A stretch of DNA of 64,000 nt, from positions 45,752,233 through 45,816,232 of the forward strand of contig JARWIR010000002.1 of the NCBI GenBank assembly GCA_029959085.1, read 5' to 3'. Position 1 is the stretch's first letter; the number at the start of each line of letters is the position of its first letter. Made by a program: the position numbers and the translations under genes. Origin of the DNA: Nemophila menziesii (Eukaryota; Streptophyta; Magnoliopsida; Boraginales; Hydrophyllaceae). The notes under the pieces are model-generated. The model was not told where the DNA came from. It saw nothing but the letters and a program-made list of their open reading frames with translations, and did no database searches. Shown piece by piece: positions 43,190-54,549 of the stretch.

Positions 43190-45340
43190 TTTTGACACAC
43201 AAGGTTTCATTATTCTTCCAGATCAAGCGTAAGTCCAACAAAAATTATGCGGCAATTAACATGATTACTAAGACTTATGAACATGTTAGATGGGACTGTC
43301 TGAGAGCGACTCTCATTAAATTGGGTTTTTATGGAAATAGATTGTATGGATCATTGAATGTGTTTCTACATTAACATACCAAATTGCCTTATATAGAAAA
43401 ATTATTGGAAATATTTTACCGACAAATGGATTTTATTAAGGTGATTCTCTTTCCCACTTTCTATTTTGTCTTCTCACGAAAGCTTTGGTGAGATTAAACA
43501 ATTTTGAATCTAGAAAATGGAAACATTAAAAATTTATTATCCAAAAGGTCTTGAACACACACTTCTAAGATCCAACAAACCCCACTAATATCTTCTTCTT
43601 ACTAAAGGTCACAAACAAGAATTAACACTATAGGCCAAAAATTCAATTACGTTCTTACGTTCTTTTGTTTTTTTATTTCTTATATATACTTCTTTAATTA
43701 GAAAAAATTTATAACCCTTAATCTGCTCTCTCTCCTCTCCCCTAGCTATTATCTCTTTTCTCTCTCTTTTGCGGAGACTATCTATACTCAGTAGCTTTTT
43801 CTATTTTTTCTATGGTAAATATAAATTGTCCTTTTTTTTCCTTTTTCATTTTTAGTGTTGTTTAGTTTTGTTTTTTTGTTTTCGAATTTTCTAATGTAAA
43901 TTTATTATTTAATTTAATAGTTTTTTTCATTTAAATAAATTTTAATTAAGAAATTAATTAAACTCAACAATTTTTCTATGAATACTCAGTAAAATTCTAA
44001 AAAACTCAATGGATTTTTCTGATACTCAACAAAGTTACTAACCATACTTAGTAAATTTACTATGTATACTCGGTAAAGGTATGAGAATACGAGCATACTT
44101 TGTATATTTACTTAATAAAAAAATTCAAATACTTAGTAACTTTTTCGGATGACTCAATAACTTTTTATGTTAACTCAGTAACTTTTTTCTGGCGACTCAA
44201 TAAATTTTTCCATACTCAATACTTTTTCTAGCGGTGGTCAGAGGTGATCGGCGATGGTCGGAGCAGAAATTTATTGATATATAATGAAGGAGGAAAGAAA
44301 AAAATGATAAAGGAGGACAGAGATTAATGGTAATGGAGGAGAGAGAAAAATAGTAATGAAAAAGAGAGTATAATCTTTTTTTTTTTATATACACTATAAG
44401 GGTATTCATGACAAGAAACATCTGAAGCCTATTTGAAAGAGAGAGGAATAGAATGTTACTTTTGTGGCACTAAGATGGTCTCCAAGACCCTATAGATAAT
44501 TCACCCTAACATTAAAGGAATCAAACTGGCTAGAGAATTCCATTTTATGTCATATACTATTTGTGGATGACCTGTTATTCTTAGTGAGTTTTTTTAAGGA
44601 GATTAAGCTTTAAACATGCGTTGACTCGCTATTGTGAAGGCTTAACACAAATATCAAACCTTTGTAAGTAAAACACTTGTTTTAATATAGGTACCCTAGA
44701 ACACTCATGGACGACACAACAACACCCCTTAACATACAGGTTACAGATTCTATTGGAATATAAAAGATATCCCTATAAATTATACTATATAAAAATCAAG
44801 ACATTGCAATGGCTAAAAGATCGATAATTTGAAAAATCTCAAGGATGGAATGAGAAGTTACTCTCTGAAAGGGTTAAGGAAATATTCATCAAATATATTA
44901 TTCAAGCCATACCCAATTATACTATGTAAATTCTCCAACTTTTTAAAACCTTATTTAAAGAACTCTCAAATATCAGCACTTGATTTGGTGGGATAAGGAA
45001 ACAGGAAAAATTTCACTAGAAATCTTGGAAAACAATTGTAGTGCCCAAATATGTTGGAGGGTAGGATTTTAAGGACCTTTGGAATATGAATATAAATTTT
45101 CTAGAAGTTAGAAAAATTAAAAAATATACACCAATCCATATTACTTGGTTGCTAGAATCCTTAAAGGTATTTACTTCCAATCTCACTACTTCTAGGATGC
45201 TACTAGTAAAAAGATCAAGTCAAGGGTTTGGACTAGTATACTTGTCGGAAGAGATGTTCTTCAAGGAGTATGTATCAAGAACATTGGAAATGGGAATTTT
45301 ACGAACATATGAGACGATAAGTGGCTTGTAATATTTTTGT
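43190..45340 (+). mobile_element. L1-type LINE B relic, split by a MITE
   Basis: Plus-strand ORF2 pieces: NKNYAAINMITKTYEHVRWD and LRATLIKLGFY (RT), YQIALYRKIIGNILP then GDSLSHFLFCLLTKALVRL (the QGDPLSPYLF block) up to 43521; after the MITE, GIKLAREFHFMSY and a degraded FVDD active site at about 44565. 44820-45310 gives the C-terminal region: VKEIFIKYIIQAIPNYTM, ARILKGIYF and VWTSILVGRDVLQGV. Many stops are present. RNase H is not seen before 45400. It belongs to the same broad family as LINE A. Confidence 0.88.
43522..44516. mobile_element. Mutator-like MITE, copy 2, with 9-bp TSD
   Basis: AACATTAAA at 43522-43530 and 44508-44516 flank a 977-bp element whose ends are inverted around ATCTATAGGGTCTTGGAGAC (right end, complement) and TTATCCAAAAGGTCTTGAAC (left). 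A 9-bp TSD is the hallmark of Mutator-like transposons. Removing the element and one TSD restores the LINE B reading frame NLENGNIKGIKLAREFHF. It shares ends with the element at 29530-30787. It has no coding capacity; the interior has short ctcagtaa-type repeats at about 43985-44220. Confidence 0.9.
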
Positions 45341-45889
45341 GAATCAACTTCAAATGACTTTTATTTCTTTGAGCTTGTAATAATTTTTTGAATGTACTTC
45401 AAATGACTTGTATTTTATTGAACTTAGTATTTTCTATGCTTCATATAAGTCTTTTATACAAAAAATCAGGATAAATTACCCTTGGCTAAACCCGAGGTTA
45501 ACTCAGGGTCAACCCGTGTACGGGTTACCTAAGGGTATGATAAAATTTTAAGCTAACCTTACCCTTGACAAAATGAAGACTCAACTACATTACCCTATCT
45601 TTACCCAAGACCCCAACTCGTGGAAAACTCGGTCGTTGCTCAACCGCTAGGGCGTACTCTGTTTTCAAGGAAAAAGATTTCATCCAAAATGATAAAAACT
45701 TCTTTTCCACATACTCACCCTTTCACACTAAAAAAATACATTTTTATCTCTAGCTTGGCATTTAACCTCCAAAATAAACATTGCATATCTCATTCCTCTC
45801 TTGTTTTATCGTCACATATTTGGCTACCATACCACAAAGAGTGAGCATTCGCTACCAACAATGCAATACTATTACATGATATTCTCCAA
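45341..45889. other. Spacer between LINE B and the TRIM-like element
   Basis: 45480-45620 has repeated accctt and gggtta motifs (gtgtacgggttacctaaggg) that look like part of an unidentified repeat. No gene seen; the frame 45620-45844 has no recognisable content. Confidence 0.35.
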
Positions 45890-46935
45890 TCTTAAATATA
45901 TTGCAACCATAATTAATTATTAGTTTATTATACTACTTTATTTTTATAGCATATTTATTGTCTAATTATTATCTAAACTTTCTTGCAAACCAATATAATC
46001 TCACACTATTTTATTAAACATAACTTAATACTCGCAATTTAGATCTTTTTTGTTCAAGCGCCTAACGACTCTTATATTATTAATATATTATTTCTTATTA
46101 TTTATTTTCTCTCTTCCACTTATTTAAATATATCACATGGTATCATAACCATTTATTCAAGTGGTTTCTCATTATCGTTTCCTTCATTTCCATAAATAGT
46201 TAATCCCCATCCACGATACTCCTTCGTTATCATTTCAATCGCTTCCGCACAAAAAAAATTGTTTTCTCTTAATCCTCTCACAAGATTCGGCAATAATTTT
46301 CTCATACGCTTCAAAATAAATCCTCTTGTATGACACAAAATATTAATTTTCTTGTAGGATTCGGAACTCTTGCTCTCGTAGGATTCAAAATCATAATACT
46401 CTTATAGATTTGAAATTAATCCTCATGTAGATTTGAAATCTTGTTAGGTCATGCAATGGTCTCGTCTCAGTAATTTAATCAACATTCAATTATTGGTTCA
46501 TGTTTCTCAATGCTTGAATCATCATTTTGCGTCAACACCACGTTACTACATCAACATAATTATCACGTCTATTCTCAATCAACAACACTCAAGACACGCC
46601 ATCTCGATCCAAACTTCAAACTCAATTCTTCCTTCAACCTACTTGAGTTTGAAACAGAGAATGTTAAATATATTATTACCAAAATTTATTATTATCTTAT
46701 TAGACTAGTTTATTTCCATATTATTTTATTTTTTTAATTAGTTTTGTCTTAAATTTCTTGTTCACTAAGTAGTTAGACCTATATATATCATTTCATTCTA
46801 TTGTATTAGACAAAACCTAATATTCACAATGTATTCCTTATAGTCTTTCTTATTCTCGATCCCTATGAGTTCCAATTATACATATATGTTTTTCATTATT
46901 TATTGATTCTCTTCCACTTATTTAAACATCTCACA
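45890..46935 (+). mobile_element. TRIM-like small non-autonomous LTR retrotransposon
   Basis: Two short direct terminal repeats, 45890-46137 and 46662-46935, start T(C/G)TTAAATATATT and end with the shared block CTCTTCCACTTATTTAAA and then CACA. Right after the 5' repeat comes TGGTATCATAACC (46138-46150), matching the tRNA-Met primer site TGGTATCAGAGC of plant copia elements. A purine-rich gagtttgaaacagagaa precedes the 3' repeat. The interior is only 524 bp and non-coding. The LTRs have diverged considerably, and a clear 5-bp TSD is not visible (tccaa left, tgaaa right). It depends on an autonomous copia relative. Confidence 0.8.
46138..46150 (+). promoter_or_regulatory. Primer binding site (tRNA-Met) of the TRIM-like element
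   Basis: TGGTATCATAACC, directly after the 5' terminal repeat, 10 of the first 12 bases as in the usual copia site. Confidence 0.75.
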
Positions 46936-47273
46936 TGAAATATCAAATTTTAAGGTAAAAATCTTAAACAACATTAAAAAGAAAATTGATAATAACTATG
47001 TGAGTTATTTTTTTCAATTGAAACCTTAAATAACATTAAAAAGAAATTAAAATAAATTTTGTGAGTTAAGTTATTAAGATTTGATTGTTTTAATACATGG
47101 GAGGTCAAAGACAATGGTAAAAGAGAATCTACTTAACATAATGTTGGTGTACAATCATTTATCGGATTATACACCAATCTCGATACCTTCACATCCACTT
47201 TTGTCTCGTGTAATGAGTCTCCAAAACAAGTCGGGTCCTTATACTCTTACCGACGGACCTGACGAGTCCTTAT
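46936..47273. other. Spacer before the solo LTR
   Basis: Contains a local near-duplicate of aaccttaaataacattaaaaagaaa at about 46963-46986 and 47023-47047. No gene is recognisable; the frame starting at 47081 runs into the solo LTR and may be a host exon remnant that received the insertion. Confidence 0.35.
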
Positions 47274-48747
47274 TGATATCTCTATATTTGTGATATATTA
47301 ATATAGGTTCGAGACATCATTTTAGGTGTTATTGATTAATTGTTAAGGAATTTTTCCCAATTATTAGATAAATTCTTAATTCATGTCTTGATTTAATGAT
47401 TTATTACTTTTAGAGCATATTTGGTTTAATTTGTGTGTTGATGTAAAACTCTTAAGTTTTATGGAATATACTTAGATTCCAAATCAATTCGAAGGAGTTA
47501 AGGAAAGAAGATCTAGGAGAAATCAGGAGATAAAAGGAAGCAAAGTCGAATTGGGAAAGAAAAAGCAGCCAAATAGAGTTGACAAATCTGCAGTGACGTC
47601 CACTAAAGTGAAATAACACCAAATAGGTTGTGATTTTTGAATAGATTTTAAAGGGTTAGATAGATCTTTCTGTTTCATTCGTTTTTATTAAAAGTGGGCA
47701 AAATTTGGCCCAATAACAACGAAGATATGACAAAAACAATAAGTAATGTTTTTCATGTCCTATATTTTAGGAAACGAAATTGAATTGGACTAGGACTCCA
47801 ATTACTTGCCTTCCGCTCCAAGATTTTTACCTATGTTTATAAAACACCTATATATACCTTCTTATCATTGTAAAAAGTCCTTGCCTAGTTCATATTTAAT
47901 AATAGTCTTAGAAGTCATCCATAGAAGCAAGATGACAGTATGTATTATTTTAGTTGTTTTTCAAGCATGAACTAAATTTCCCATAGCTTGGGTTTTGCAT
48001 ATCTATAATATTTGAATTCTGTTTTATTTTTTCTATGTTTGTTTGGTAAAAACCTTGTTAAATCAATTGAGCTTCTTAACCTTTATATTTGTTCTATGTG
48101 CTTTGATGTATTGACCGTAGTTCTTTCTAGTGCACGAGTATAGACTACCCCATTAATAGCAGTTAGATGTTCGCCCGAAAGAGGTGTCTAATTGTTGAAA
48201 CGCCACATAAACGTCTAATGTGCGGTAGTAATCTTGACGGGCTTGCCTAACTAGATAGTCACTATGGTTTGATATTAACAACCGATCATTGCGCAGGGTC
48301 CTCTTACCCAAATACCCTGGTAATTGTTAGGTCGCCACCTAAGTCCACCCGAAAGGAGGTTTAGAGGAATATAGAATCACGGATACTTACTTTAAGAGAT
48401 TTAATCATCCTTATAACTAGTAGTAGAAGTAGAAGGATAAGTGCATACATGCGAACCTGAGTTATATCTCCCATCTTATTCTTACATCTTTATTTGAATT
48501 ACATTAGTTATTAGTTAATCATTCTCTAAAAAATAAATCATTTTTTTGTCCTTTTATTCCACGAAACTATTTCTTACTACACTTTTTTCTAATTCATACG
48601 TCTAACACACTAAGTCCGTGAGAATGAATCTTACTTACTATTAAAACTTGCATACGATCTGTGATATTTGCAGTGAGTAACATGATTGGTTAGGGTGATA
48701 GTTCTTATCTTTAATATCATTATTTTATCACACCCTACCAGCCACCA
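47274..48747 (+). repeat. Solo LTR of the gypsy element 1 family
   Basis: Reverse complement of the split LTR at 6757-7737 plus 16179-16718, over its full length. It starts TGATATCTC and ends CCAGCCACCA. CTTAT flanks it on both sides (47269-47273 and 48748-48752), so it is a clean 5-bp TSD. No internal sequence remains, as expected after LTR-LTR recombination. A TATA-like box is at about 47849-47856. Confidence 0.93.
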
Positions 48748-48772
48748 CTTATACTCTAACTAGGGGACCTCG

Positions 48773-49108
48773 ATGGTGACTATATTATATACCAACCGAT
48801 TTGAACACGCACTAGTCTATTTATATACCCATCTAATTTTGAATAATGTATTTATGCTTAGTAGTATAGCTCAAATATTTAATGATACTCCCAGTTCTTT
48901 ACAACTAACTGAGTGGTCCAAAGCTATGACAAGTTCCAGCGAATCCCCTTCAACCTCGAGACCTTGGCTCCTAGAAGATAAAAAAGTATCAAAAAACGTC
49001 ATGAAGCTAATTATGTCTGCTATTGGTCGGGCAAGAGAGGTAATCTTTACAGTGATGTTATTTTTTGCACAAACATTAGCCACGAGATATTTTTCATGTG
49101 GGTGATGT
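48773..49108 (+). pseudogene. Unrecognised exon-like fragment
   Basis: The frame 48773-49105 has its strongest coding character in the middle: LQLTEWSKAMTSSSESPSTS, then WLLEDKKVSKNVMKLIMSAI and GRARE, followed by a good donor gag|gtaatc at about 49038. An acceptor-like cttag lies near 48858. The segment is Ser-rich then basic and amphipathic, like a real protein, but I cannot name the family. It touches the TSD of the solo LTR on the left and the Helitron-like end on the right. Confidence 0.4.
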
Positions 49109-50769
49109 TATTTATATATATATATACACTAGGTATAAACCCGTGCCTGAAGACACTTTAAAAATTTTAATTAGAAAAAATAATTAACTATGAAATACAC
49201 ACATAATTCTTGAGATAAATGAATTTGAATAATCACGTTTTTTTTAATGTTTATTTTTACAAAACAAAGAGACCAATAGCGTAAATAACATAATTGATAA
49301 AATCAACTAATATTATATTGAAAAATTAACATAAAGAAATAATCTTCATTTAAAAAAATAATCAATCTTCCAATTAATCTTTCAAGTAAAGGTAAAATAT
49401 AATTCAAAATTTCGAGAAAAAAATTCAATCCATGTATTTTTTTATTGTACGTTAATTAAATTTTTTTTCAAATTAATGCATATGTCGATCTAAAAACTAA
49501 GTAGATACGTGTTATTTTAGAGATTTTTACTAAAGCTTTAGAACAAAAAGAAGAAGATTTTTACTAAAGCGAGAATACATGTAATTTTGAAGATCTTTAC
49601 TTAATCATCAAAGGCACTAAACGAAATAGAAATTATCCATATATCTATGTTTAGAAAGGTAGAATTATCAATATACGAAAAGATAAATATAATTTAGTGA
49701 AACATGGACATTCGGCACAAAAAGAATCAAATTGTTCATTAATGACAATTGCGTATCACAAATTAGAAATCGTTATAAAGATACTATAAATATTGAATTT
49801 TAATATACTAAAAAACTATTATCTTAAAAAATAATTAGTAGTAAATTCTTTCGTAATCGTAATCATACAAATTATTTAAGTAGCAAAATAAAACGATATA
49901 TCATGTCATCTTTTGTAAAAAAAAAATTAAGACACTTTTGTAATGTTAGCTTTAAAAATGTAACCTCAACTCCAAAAAATATAATTTATAGCTTTTAGAT
50001 TTTTTTTCATTAATCGTATATATGCCCATGTAACCTTCTTAAAATATACACAATAACTAAAAGATAGAATATACATGTCCAAAAAAAAAATAGATAGAAT
50101 ATACATATTGTATAAAAAAAATTAAATAAAAGGTAATTTTTCTTGATCACCATTTCGTCTAGTTTCTAAATGTTTCCTTTGATAAACTCAAATTTTACTC
50201 CTATTAGACTACCCGTAATACTTGCATCAATAAATGCATATGCCCTCCGTTCAACAATCGAACACAATTTCGATCCCCAAAGCTTCCAAGTTCACAAATA
50301 GTAGAATATACAGTTTCATGAACTAAATTATTTTTTTTATCAAACATGGACTAAAGAATAGACAGTCGAATATATGCATTAATTATTAATATGACAACAA
50401 TTAATGGATACCATCAAAAAGTTAAAAGAAAGAAATCAAACTGAGTATTATTTCAAGATAATTTTGTAATAATATTGATTTGCAGAGTAGGAATCATGTA
50501 CATACACATTGTATTACGCGATGACAAAAATAAAGAACTTGTGACACAATTATTCCAACAAAATCATATAGATATAATTGTAAAGACCCAGCGTGATTAG
50601 GCTTGGATCGGAAAGAATAACCAGAAGTGGTGCTACAGACGCCATTTCTACAACTGAATAAGATGTCTACTTTTCAAAAGCATCCAGACAAATAACTATT
50701 GAAATAGTAGATCTGTTAAAATGAGACATAACTTCTAACTTTTTTGGCTATTTCGCATAACACATGGAC

Positions 50770-51127
50770 CAAAATTGCACTGCAGGTCTCTAAACTATAG
50801 CCCATATACCGGGTAGGTCCTCCCAACTTCAAAAGTTACCCGAATACTCCTTGAAACCACCGTCAAATTCCATCCATTTTTACTGTTAAGTCCACTGGGC
50901 ACCAGGTATTTTAGTAATTTTAAAATGGAAAATTCCCAAAATAAACCCTGAACTATTTCCCTTTTACCGGGTCAGTCCTCAAACAATAAAACTTACTTGA
51001 ATAGTGAATAGTCTTGAACATTATTTTTTACTACCATTAGTCCCCAGATCAAATTCCATCAAGTTTTACCATTAAGTCTACGTGGCAGAATGTGTTTTCA
51101 TAATTGTTAATGGTGAAAAATCCCTAA
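50770..51127. repeat. Two diverged direct repeats, about 170-190 bp
   Basis: 50770-50937 and 50938-51127 share the order: ctaaactatag or ctgaactattt, then accgggt(a/c)(g/a)gtcct, then gtcaaattccat(c/t), then a ttttta(c)-ttaagtc(c/t)ac stretch. A third start (aaaaggtccctgaact) follows at 51123. Such blocks are common in plant intergenic repeats; the family is not identified. Confidence 0.6.
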
Positions 51128-51879
51128 AAGGTCCCTGAACTTAACCCTTTTATGTTCCAAGCTTTTCATCAATCAATCGGTTAAGAATTCTCCTCCAATA
51201 GGAGATGCTGTCACAACCTATTTTCAAAGTATAGAAGGGTAAATTAGTAATTGAGAATGAAAAGGTATGAATATACAGAGAGATACCTTTTGAAGAACAT
51301 AACCATGTACAGGAGCTATAGAAGTTGATCCTCCGCCAATGTGTCAAGAATTATAGTAAGTTATACTTACATATCATGATTCATACGCAAGAATAATAAA
51401 ACTAAATTTTGAAATAAGATTAAAAAGTCTATGGAAAGTTTGAATTTTTTATACCTATCAACAACTAAAGAAGTGGCTCAACTAAAGAAGTGGCTCGCGC
51501 AGATGCAAAAGAAGTGAGAACCTGTATTTAAGAACATAGATTGTATAAAATTAACTATAAATAAATGAAAACGAGGAATTTTAAGGAGTAAAGTGACTTT
51601 GACTAATAGTTAGAACAAATCATACAACATTTTTAGTCAAGAATAATGCAGATACTTGATACTTTTCAAACATGAGCTCAGCTGCCCTGTTAGATTAGGT
51701 TAAAAGTAGTTAATATTCACCTTTCACTATACTTTAATTACAAAATGCCTCAGGATAGTAAAAAAAACTTACTTTTCACGATATATATGATGCACAATCG
51801 TAACACCTCTATAAGATAAAATGGTACAGACAAAAACCAATTGTTAGATTTTATCCGAAACATAGAAGTCAAACGTAAT

Positions 51880-52272
51880 ATTTACTACAAAACAAAATTC
51901 AAAAAATACAGAATAATACAAAAATTGCTTACTCCAACAGAAGAAGGGCTGCAAGACTTTCAACATTAATATTAATAGCCTTTGTAGGATTTTTGTAAAA
52001 ATATAATAAATACACTTAACATAATTTTAAAAAATTGTAAAAGTGATACAACATAAGACCATCTCCAGCAGTACCGCCAAATGGATATTTACTACAAAAC
52101 AATTCAAAAAAATACAGAATAAGACGAAATTTGCTTACTCCAACTGAAAAAGGCTTCTCATCACTTCTTCTGTAAAAGACTTCCTACGGTTATATCAATA
52201 GTCATTGCAGTATTTGTGTAAAAATATAATAAATATACTTAATATAATTCTGAAAAATATAAAAATGATAAG
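51880..52272. repeat. Diverged tandem duplication, about 170-190 bp
   Basis: 51880-52048 and 52084-52272 share atatttactacaaaacaa, ttgcttactccaac, and tgtaaaaatataataaata blocks in the same order. They are separated by a spacer (cataagaccatctccagcag) that resembles the ends of common MITEs. Confidence 0.7.
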
Positions 52273-52343
52273 ATTAGGTTAAGGTGCACCATTTTACCAA
52301 AACATAGGGGGTAAAATTGCAAAAATAAAGAAAATCATTACCA

Positions 52344-52985
52344 AGTAAGAGCAGGTGGTTGAGCATCAAGATTATCAACATAAGCTTCAGAGAAAAGACT
52401 TGAATCATCAAGTGAAAACTCCATAAAAGCCAAACCATTACCTTTCCGCAAATAATATATCTATCTCATTTGGTTCATATTCATTACTCGATATCTCAAC
52501 CGCCTAAAACACCAAAAACACAATTAACATAAAGGGCCTACATTGCAACATCATCACATTGCAGTTCTATTTACAAAAGCTACATTAGTTTCATCTCATA
52601 TAGGACTTGCTCTAGATACCTGCATCAAATCTATAACTTTTACTATTAAAAAAAACCATTTATCTATTTAAATTTAAGTTTACGCAAATAGTTTAGTAAA
52701 GTATATGAACCTGATTTTGCATAGTAGTAGCATCTACCCATCTGTGAGTATTCACATTCACAGAACTATCTCTAATGAAAGCGATTGTTCTTATTTCTTC
52801 TTGTCTGTTTATTACATAACAGTGTGGCATTTCTCTCATCACCCATAGTACAAATATCGCAGGTATAGATGAACCAACAAAGAAATACACTATAAGAAGA
52901 ACTGATGTATAAACTTCATCTATACTTTCTTCATGCCAATGATTAGCCAAGGGTATATCTGTAAATATTGCAACAAATAATCTTG
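52344..52985 (-). pseudogene. TOM1/THH1-like membrane protein, last two exons
   Basis: Exon at about 52963-52708 (minus), preceded by an acceptor tttacag: NHWHEESIDEVYTSVLLIVY, then FFVGSSIPAIFVLWVMREMP, then the tail RTIAFIRDSS and a splice donor CAG|GTTCAT. Last exon at about 52505-52344 after acceptor gttttag: AVEISSNEYEPNEIDILFAE, then after a one-base shift GNGLAFMEFSLDDSSLFSEA and a natural stop at PPALTW. One strong transmembrane segment ending VLWVMREMP fits the last helix of the TOM1-type (DUF1084) seven-helix proteins. Earlier helices are absent. Family call is from memory of that motif; the exon structure is clear. Confidence 0.6.
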
Positions 52986-53019
52986 ATCTGTTACATTTGA
53001 AATTTGCGGAAATGGTATC

Positions 53020-53295
53020 AAATTACTGATTGATAAATTCTTGCAATACAAATGGAGGTTTTAATTCATTCAAAACCTCCTCGTAAGAATATTAGATGAG
53101 ACCCAATACTTCCGCCAAAGGCTTAGCAATCACCGGGAACTTTAAGTCTTCCAGCGAGATCTCGGTCGTGGTCTCCGTCTCTACAACAATCTGTTTAGGT
53201 ATTCCGACAGGTTCAGCACAACCCGGTATGTTATCAACGACTTCAAGCATAGTAATCCGATGTTGGAGCTTCTGGATGTGTTCAAGTGTTAATCA
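53020..53295 (-). pseudogene. Inositol-tetrakisphosphate 1-kinase (ITPK) fragment
   Basis: The minus strand from about 53290 reads LEHIQKLQHRITMLEVVDNI, then VGIPKQIVVETE, then LEDLKFPVIAKPLAEVLGLI, a stop, and ELKPPFVLQEFIN. This is the central region of plant ITPKs: the IEKLHNR-SMLEVV helix, GIPKQ, the FPVIAKPL nucleotide-binding strand and the LKPPxVLQEFVNHG segment. ITPKs phosphorylate inositol phosphates in the phytate pathway using an ATP-grasp fold. The N-terminal inositol-binding part and the catalytic C-terminal half are missing. It sits directly upstream of the TOM1-like exons on the same strand. Confidence 0.8.
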
Positions 53296-53762
53296 CCCAA
53301 TTCAATAAGATGGTTTCGCTTCTTGGTTGTTGTTACATTAATCGCTTGTTGAGGTAAAATTAATTACCAGAATCGATCGACAATAGGAAAGGGAAACGAT
53401 TTACCTCTTATTTGGGTTCTTCGAATTCATGGTGGAGAATGGTCATCGAATGGTGCAAGAGAGCGGCTTAGTGAGAGGTAAGTGTAATGGCTTGTGGCGG
53501 CGGCTATCTTCTTTTGCATGTGAATGGTGGTGGCAGGATCGATTGTTAATGGAAAGGTTTAGGAAAGGTTGATTGTGTTGAATGTGATGAGATTAGGTCA
53601 AGCGGGAATGATTTTGTGGTGATTGTGTGGAGAAGGTGAAAATTAAAATAGGAGATCCAAGGGCTGAAAAATATAGAGAACACATCAAGACATTTAAAAA
53701 TTTGATCTAAAGGATAGAAAATGTGGAGAAAAACTGGAGACATTTCGGGCCGTTGGCCCTTT

Positions 53763-53766
<4 letters not shown>

Positions 53767-53812
<46 letters not shown>
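53767..53812. repeat. (AT)23 microsatellite
   Basis: Uninterrupted AT dinucleotide repeat, 46 bases. It marks the right border of the possible Helitron-like segment. Confidence 0.98.
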
Positions 53813-53816
<4 letters not shown>

Positions 53817-54549
53817 AGGAAATATATTGATGTGTGATAACAGACGAGATTATAATGACTAAAACAAAAGAACACGTGGAACACATGGATCGTCCATCGA
53901 TACAACTACACTTATACAAGTTTGATAAAATAACAAAACTATTACAAAATGAATTATTTCTCAATGAAGGTTAATCAATGTTAGATATGGCGCATTTAAC
54001 TAAAATATCATCTATTTTGTATCCAAATCTGCCAATGTGATTTACATTCCATGATGGATACTTGACCATCTTTATGCAGATCTCTTGAATATTACGTCAC
54101 ATACTCCAGTTTGCACTTGACATATTGAGAATAATTTGAAAGATCTCAAGGTTGTAGTGAAGATTTGAGCTCATTTGGATCATCCATAAACTCATAAATC
54201 CATTTTAAAGGCTTTTGGGAATTTCCGAGAGGTTTTTTGCTAACTTTCGCATATGTTGTCAGAAGTGGGCAAATAATATATGTTTTTTTGAAGGAATAGG
54301 GTCTTCCGAGATTAAAGGATGGTTCTTCCATCCTAAATCGTCCATTTTACGTTTCGGGATTTCCTTAAGTGACTTTTAGGTCATTTTATATTTTTTTATG
54401 GTAGGGTTTCATATTTATGGCCCATAATAGTTTTAATGTATGCACTATTTAAAGACCTTATTTCAACATTTGAAGACATCTTTTGAATTATTAAAAAATT
54501 GTATTGAACTTTTATTTTTAAATCTTGTGTTCTTCTCTTGTTACGCATG
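53813..54549. other. No gene recognised
   Basis: The frame 54331-54146 (minus, 61 codons) has no clear family. It could be the far C-terminal or 3' untranslated part of LINE C, which lies just to the right on the same strand. Confidence 0.4.

Larger units (their letters stand above)
49124..53766 (-). mobile_element. Possible Helitron-like element carrying gene fragments
   Basis: On the minus strand the left border reads ...CAGGCACGGGTTTATACCTAG followed by T. Plant Helitrons end in CTRR before a T, about ten bases after a GC-rich hairpin with a GCACGGGT arm; here the second hairpin arm is poor. The opposite end would lie near 53766, next to a long (AT)n tract, but no clear TC start is visible. 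The body contains ITPK and TOM1-like exon remnants, both on the minus strand, as expected if captured and transcribed together. The 3' end is suggestive; the rest is inference. Confidence 0.3.

Noticed and set aside
53546..53964. Minus-strand frames crossing the (AT)n tract
   Set aside because: One is largely translated microsatellite (YIYIYI), and neither has recognisable domains.
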